Shown here: piece by piece, positions 57,380-60,483 of the stretch
Layout of the letters: every line of letters starts with the position of its first letter
How positions within the stretch are numbered: position 1 is the first letter of the stretch
Assembly: GCA_964650485.1 (NCBI GenBank)
Contig: CAZYTX010000021.1
Coordinates: 1-60,483, forward strand
Source of the DNA: CAZYTX01 sp964650485
Lineage (GTDB): Bacteria > RBG-13-61-14 > DATKZS01
Direction of reading: 5' to 3'
DNA length: 60,483 nucleotides
The notes under the pieces: model-generated
Databases searched by the model: none
What the model was told of the DNA's origin: nothing
The model's input: the letters and a program-made list of their open reading frames with translations, nothing else
Translations under genes and position numbers: made by a program

Positions 57380-59050
57380 ATGCACATCCCCGAAAAAAGA
57401 CCGGCGCCGAGCTACCTTAAGAAACTGAAAAGGCTCGTGCTCCAGGCGGACAGCCTCACCACAGCAAAATTCACCGAGGTGTTCGCAGACGTGTACGAGG
57501 ACAGGCCAGTGTTCTTCCTCGACCGAAGGCTGGGATTTGAATCCCTCCCCCAGACCAGCGTAAGCTACCGCGACCTGGCGCGCATAACCAGCCGTATAGG
57601 CAACGGGCTCATGAGCATGGGCGTAAAGCCGGCTGACCGCGTCGGCCTCATGACCATGAACAGGGTGGAGCTGGCATTCGCCGAGTTCGCATGCTGGAAG
57701 ATAGGCGCCATACCAGTGCCGCTCAACTTCATGCTGAAACCCGACGAGATATCATACCAGATGGAAAACTCGGGCGCCCGGGTCATGGTCACCGACAAGG
57801 ACGTGTTTGCACAAAACATCGGGGACCCCGCACGCATCCCGTATGTCCAGCAATGGATAGTGGTGGGCGAGGGCGAAGAGGTGCAAGGCGCAACCACCAC
57901 ACTGGAAGAGCTCGCCGACTCGGAAAGCGAAGACCTCGAACCCTTCCAGCCAAAAGACCCCGAAGACACCGCAATCATCTTCTACACCTCCGGCACCACC
58001 GGCGTGCCCAGGGGCGCCATGCTCACCCACAAGAGCATGCTATACACCATAAAAAACTACGCCCGCCTCCTGGCGCTGGTCCCCACCAACCGGAAGCAAC
58101 TGGCACTGCTCATCATGCCGGTGGCGCACACCTCCGGACACCAGAACCTCCTTATACTGGTGTCCATGGCCATACCAATGATATTCATGTCAAGGTTCGA
58201 CCCCGACCAGGTGGGACAAATGATCCAGGAGCACAAGGTCACGTTCTTCGCCGGCATACCCACAATGTTCAAGATGATGCTGGCCGCGGGAGTCGAAAAA
58301 TACGACCTCTCATCAATGCAGGTGTGGGGAGGGGGCGCCGACGCTTTCCAGCCAGACCTGGTGGCGCGATTCAGAAAGTACGGAGGATGGAAGATAGGGC
58401 CTGTGCGCATCCCGCCATTGTTTGTGCGGGGATACGGCATGGCCGAGACCGGCGGGCACGTGTGTATAACCCCGCCCTGGCCCACGCACGGGGCATGCGC
58501 CGGAAGGGTGGTGCCCATGCTCGATTGGAGGCTGGTGGACGAGCTCGGAAACCAGGTGAACGGGAAAGGGGCCTCCGGTGAGCTGGTGCTAAAAGGGCCA
58601 ACCATAATGAAGGGGTATTACAACGACCCGGAAAAGACCAGGGACGCCTTCATGGACGGGTGGTTCCGCACCGGTGACATCATGGAGAAGGGAAGGTGGG
58701 GACTGCTATACTTCAAGGAGCGCGAGAAGGACGTGATAAAGTGCGGCGGATACAGCATCTTCCCCTCCGAGGTCGAGCATCACATGATAAAACATCCCGG
58801 CCTCAAGCAGGTGGTGGTCATCGGCCTGCACGACGACATCAAGGGACAACTGCCAGTGGCAGTGGCCGTGCCGAAAAAAGACGCGGAGGTGACCCCCGAA
58901 GAGGTCATGCAATGGGCAAGGGAGCACATAGCAGCATACAAGCGGCCCCGGAAGATCATCTTCACAGACGAGGTCCCCATGACCTTCAGCTTAAAGCCCA
59001 AAAGAGCCGAGATCAGGAAGATGTACCAGGAGAAGTTTGAAAAAGAATGA
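57380..59050 (+). CDS. Acyl-CoA synthetase (AMP-forming)
   Basis: A 556-residue ANL-superfamily ligase. The P-loop is FYTSGTTGVPRGAMLTH, followed by GYGMAETGGHVCITPPWP (A5 region), GWFRTGDIMEKG (A7) and FKEREKDVIKCGGYSIFPSE (A8), with the terminal Lys of A10 in KPKRAEIRKM. It activates a carboxylic acid to acyl-CoA, the entry step for the island. ATG 57380 begins 2 bases after the dehydrogenase stop without its own strong ribosome site, so translation is coupled. Side-chain specificity cannot be read. Confidence 0.87.
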   Translation: MHIPEKRPAPSYLKKLKRLVLQADSLTTAKFTEVFADVYEDRPVFFLDRRLGFESLPQTSVSYRDLARITSRIGNGLMSMGVKPADRVGLMTMNRVELAFAEFACWKIGAIPVPLNFMLKPDEISYQMENSGARVMVTDKDVFAQNIGDPARIPYVQQWIVVGEGEEVQGATTTLEELADSESEDLEPFQPKDPEDTAIIFYTSGTTGVPRGAMLTHKSMLYTIKNYARLLALVPTNRKQLALLIMPVAHTSGHQNLLILVSMAIPMIFMSRFDPDQVGQMIQEHKVTFFAGIPTMFKMMLAAGVEKYDLSSMQVWGGGADAFQPDLVARFRKYGGWKIGPVRIPPLFVRGYGMAETGGHVCITPPWPTHGACAGRVVPMLDWRLVDELGNQVNGKGASGELVLKGPTIMKGYYNDPEKTRDAFMDGWFRTGDIMEKGRWGLLYFKEREKDVIKCGGYSIFPSEVEHHMIKHPGLKQVVVIGLHDDIKGQLPVAVAVPKKDAEVTPEEVMQWAREHIAAYKRPRKIIFTDEVPMTFSLKPKRAEIRKMYQEKFEKE

Positions 59051-59138
59051 CAGCTCATTCAATATTAAAAGCCGATTTAATCCTGGCACGGAATGAAGTC
59101 GCCGGCAAGATGCCAGCCCAAAAATATAAGCTGGAAAA

Positions 59139-60218
59139 ATGATGCTGGTCAACGGCGCAGCCGGCTTCCTGGGGTCCACCGTGGTTGAGACCCTTTGCTC
59201 GCGCGGGATCGAGGTCCGGGCAACCGATCTGCCGGGCACTGACCTCGGACCCGCCAGGAGAGCAGAGGCCCACGTGGTCGAGGCAGACCTCCTTGACAAG
59301 AGCTCCCTGCCAAAGCTAATGCACGGAGTGAAAAGCGTGGTCAACGTCGCAGGCATGTTCAACTACTCACTGCCCTGGGACGTGCTTTACAAGGCAAACG
59401 TTGTGGTGACAAGGAACATGTGCGAGGCATCCCTCCAGGCCGGCGTCACAAGGTTCGTGCACATCTCATCCATTGCCGCATACGGAAAGCCCGAGACCAG
59501 GCCCGTGACCGAGGACCAACCTTTGAACCCCAAAAGCAACTACGAGCGCAGCAAAAAGCTGAGCGAGGACGAGGTCTTCCTTCATGCCCGAAAGGGGCTC
59601 CCCGCAGTAGTGATCCGGCCCGCGGGGATATACGGCCCCAGATCAAAATACGGACAGGCGGCATTCATGGCCCTGCTGGCCCTTGCGAGAGAGCTCGGCG
59701 TCAGAAGAATACCGGTGATAAAAGGCGGGCCCCTCATGCACCACGTGCACGTCGAGGACGTGGCAGGGGCTATTGACGCAGTGCTCGGCGCCCCCTTTGA
59801 GCAGGCAAAAGCAAAGGCCGTAAACGTGGCCGACGATAACCCCATCACCCAGGGCGAGCTCTTCGAGGCCATAATGCCTCGCCTCAAGATGGAGAGGCTG
59901 TTCAGCTTACCCTACTTCACACGCATGAACTGGCCCTTCATAAAGGCCCTGGCATTTATGCCGGAGCCCGTTTTCACTCTTTTCAACAACGCACTCAAGA
60001 AAAGATGGGAGCGGGTAATCGAATCCCAGGGACTGAGAAAAGAGCTCTGCCCCAGGCTCGACCGCGGTTTCCTGGACTACATGAGCGGCGACTACGTGCT
60101 CGACAACACACGACTGAAATCCCTGGGCTACAGACTGAAGCACCCGGATGCAAGGCAGGGGATAAAAGAGTCGGTCAGGTGGTATCAGGACCAGGGGTGG
60201 TTGCCTCGATACGGTTGA
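59139..60218 (+). CDS. NAD-dependent epimerase/3-beta-HSD-like SDR
   Basis: A 359-residue extended SDR. The cofactor loop is GAAGFLGS (6-13), a second-strand Asp (TDLPG) indicates NAD use, and the active site has SSIAAYG and Y135-x3-K139 (NYERSKK). PAGIYGPRSKYG and HHVHVEDVAGA are typical of the 3-beta-hydroxysteroid dehydrogenase and NAD-epimerase group. Start ATG 59139 or 59142. In this setting an alcohol of a sterol-like substrate is a plausible target, though sugar or isoprenoid substrates are equally possible on sequence. Confidence 0.8.
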   Translation: MMLVNGAAGFLGSTVVETLCSRGIEVRATDLPGTDLGPARRAEAHVVEADLLDKSSLPKLMHGVKSVVNVAGMFNYSLPWDVLYKANVVVTRNMCEASLQAGVTRFVHISSIAAYGKPETRPVTEDQPLNPKSNYERSKKLSEDEVFLHARKGLPAVVIRPAGIYGPRSKYGQAAFMALLALARELGVRRIPVIKGGPLMHHVHVEDVAGAIDAVLGAPFEQAKAKAVNVADDNPITQGELFEAIMPRLKMERLFSLPYFTRMNWPFIKALAFMPEPVFTLFNNALKKRWERVIESQGLRKELCPRLDRGFLDYMSGDYVLDNTRLKSLGYRLKHPDARQGIKESVRWYQDQGWLPRYG

Positions 60219-60338
60219 GAACCATCTTTTAATTCGCACAGGAATACTCTCCCCCCTGCTTTCCAGCTTGAGAATCACCTTGACAATGAGCTGCCAACCA
60301 TGTACCGTCATTTTAGTTACTGTAGTCAAGGAGGGGGG

Positions 60339-60483
60339 ATGGTCAAATCAAGTATTTATAAGATAGTTCTTTTCTGCGTGTCCCTTTGTATGCTTATTAG
60401 CCTTTCCTTTCCCGGGTTGGCAAAAGCAGGCGCCAAGGCGCAGGTAAGGGTTGAGCAGGCCAAGGTGAAGTTTTCCGGCGGCG
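60339..60483 (+). CDS. Exported protein, partial (runs off the window)
   Basis: The visible 48 residues start at an ATG preceded by GAGGGGGG and begin with a clear Sec signal peptide (IYKIVLFCVSLCMLISLSFP, then GLAKAG as likely cleavage). The mature part starts KAQVRVEQAKVKFSGG and continues beyond the edge. A weak TTGACA / TACCGT pair lies 50 bases upstream. No function can be given. Confidence 0.6.
   Translation, partial: MVKSSIYKIVLFCVSLCMLISLSFPGLAKAGAKAQVRVEQAKVKFSGG

Overview
The window is about 60 kb of GC-rich, gene-dense DNA from a Gram-negative bacterium. The evidence is a type IV pilus motor and regulator block in the order pilB-pilT-pilC-pilS-pilR, type II secretion genes gspL-gspM-gspN, Kdo transferase and a heptosyltransferase-like protein for LPS, LolC/LolD-type lipoprotein export, and an Omp85-type barrel. 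This mix, with AmrS, GpgS and fatty-acid catabolism genes, fits the former Deltaproteobacteria (Desulfobacterota/Myxococcota-like). That placement is inference from gene content only; no rRNA or tRNA was found.

Layout. 0.1-8.9 kb: small metabolic genes (SixA-like phosphatase, flavodoxin-like protein, Omp85 barrel, DAO-family oxidase, NagZ, AmrS plus DUF364) mixed with decayed genes: two abutting transposase N-termini, a DUF3800 gene with an internal deletion, and a nuclease-like gene cut off by its neighbour. 8.9-12.7 kb: two GT-C (TMTC-like) membrane proteins with TPR tails. 12.8-15.9 kb: an M48 protease, then a restriction-modification pair (Eco29kI-type GIY-YIG nuclease and an HTH-fused methyltransferase) facing each other. 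16.0-20.4 kb: an unlisted 55-residue zinc-ribbon membrane protein, CstA, PhoD and an FHA/pseudo-receiver protein. 20.5-33.8 kb: gspLMN, GpgS, a TPR protein and a degenerate PAS-kinase, then pilBTCSR on the minus strand. 34.1-44.6 kb: envelope genes (sulfatase-fold lipoprotein lacking the Cys motif, GT4, GT9, WaaA, LolC, LolD) with MoaA and a YhaM-like exonuclease. 44.7-60.2 kb: a TetR-headed acyl-CoA catabolism island.

The island at 44.7-60.2 kb is the most interesting part. It holds an acyl-CoA ligase, two acyl-CoA dehydrogenases of the isovaleryl/long-chain type, a split pair of MaoC-fold hydratases, two SDRs, a classical thiolase, a crotonase, an SCP2 lipid-binding protein, and a thiolase-fold protein without the catalytic cysteine next to a DUF35 protein. 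That last pair resembles the steroid side-chain aldolase partnership (Ltp2 with a DUF35 domain). An exported protein made of two LolA/DUF1571-like domains and a DUF2889 protein sit in the same run. I infer a pathway for a bulky branched or sterol-like acyl-CoA, possibly with a periplasmic lipid-handling step. The substrate is unknown.

Intergenic spaces carry at least three families of small hairpin or inverted-repeat elements: a ~160-bp family at 37.6, 42.4 and 47.5 kb, a family with ends built from ACGCAA/GGCGC units (five or more sites), and REP-like palindromes flanking an IS200-type transposase at 53 kb. One intergenic stretch at 34.64-34.72 kb can fold as an H-type pseudoknot. Sigma70-like promoters were recognised by eye ahead of gspL, pilB, the TPR-sensor pair, the TMTC pair and tetR.
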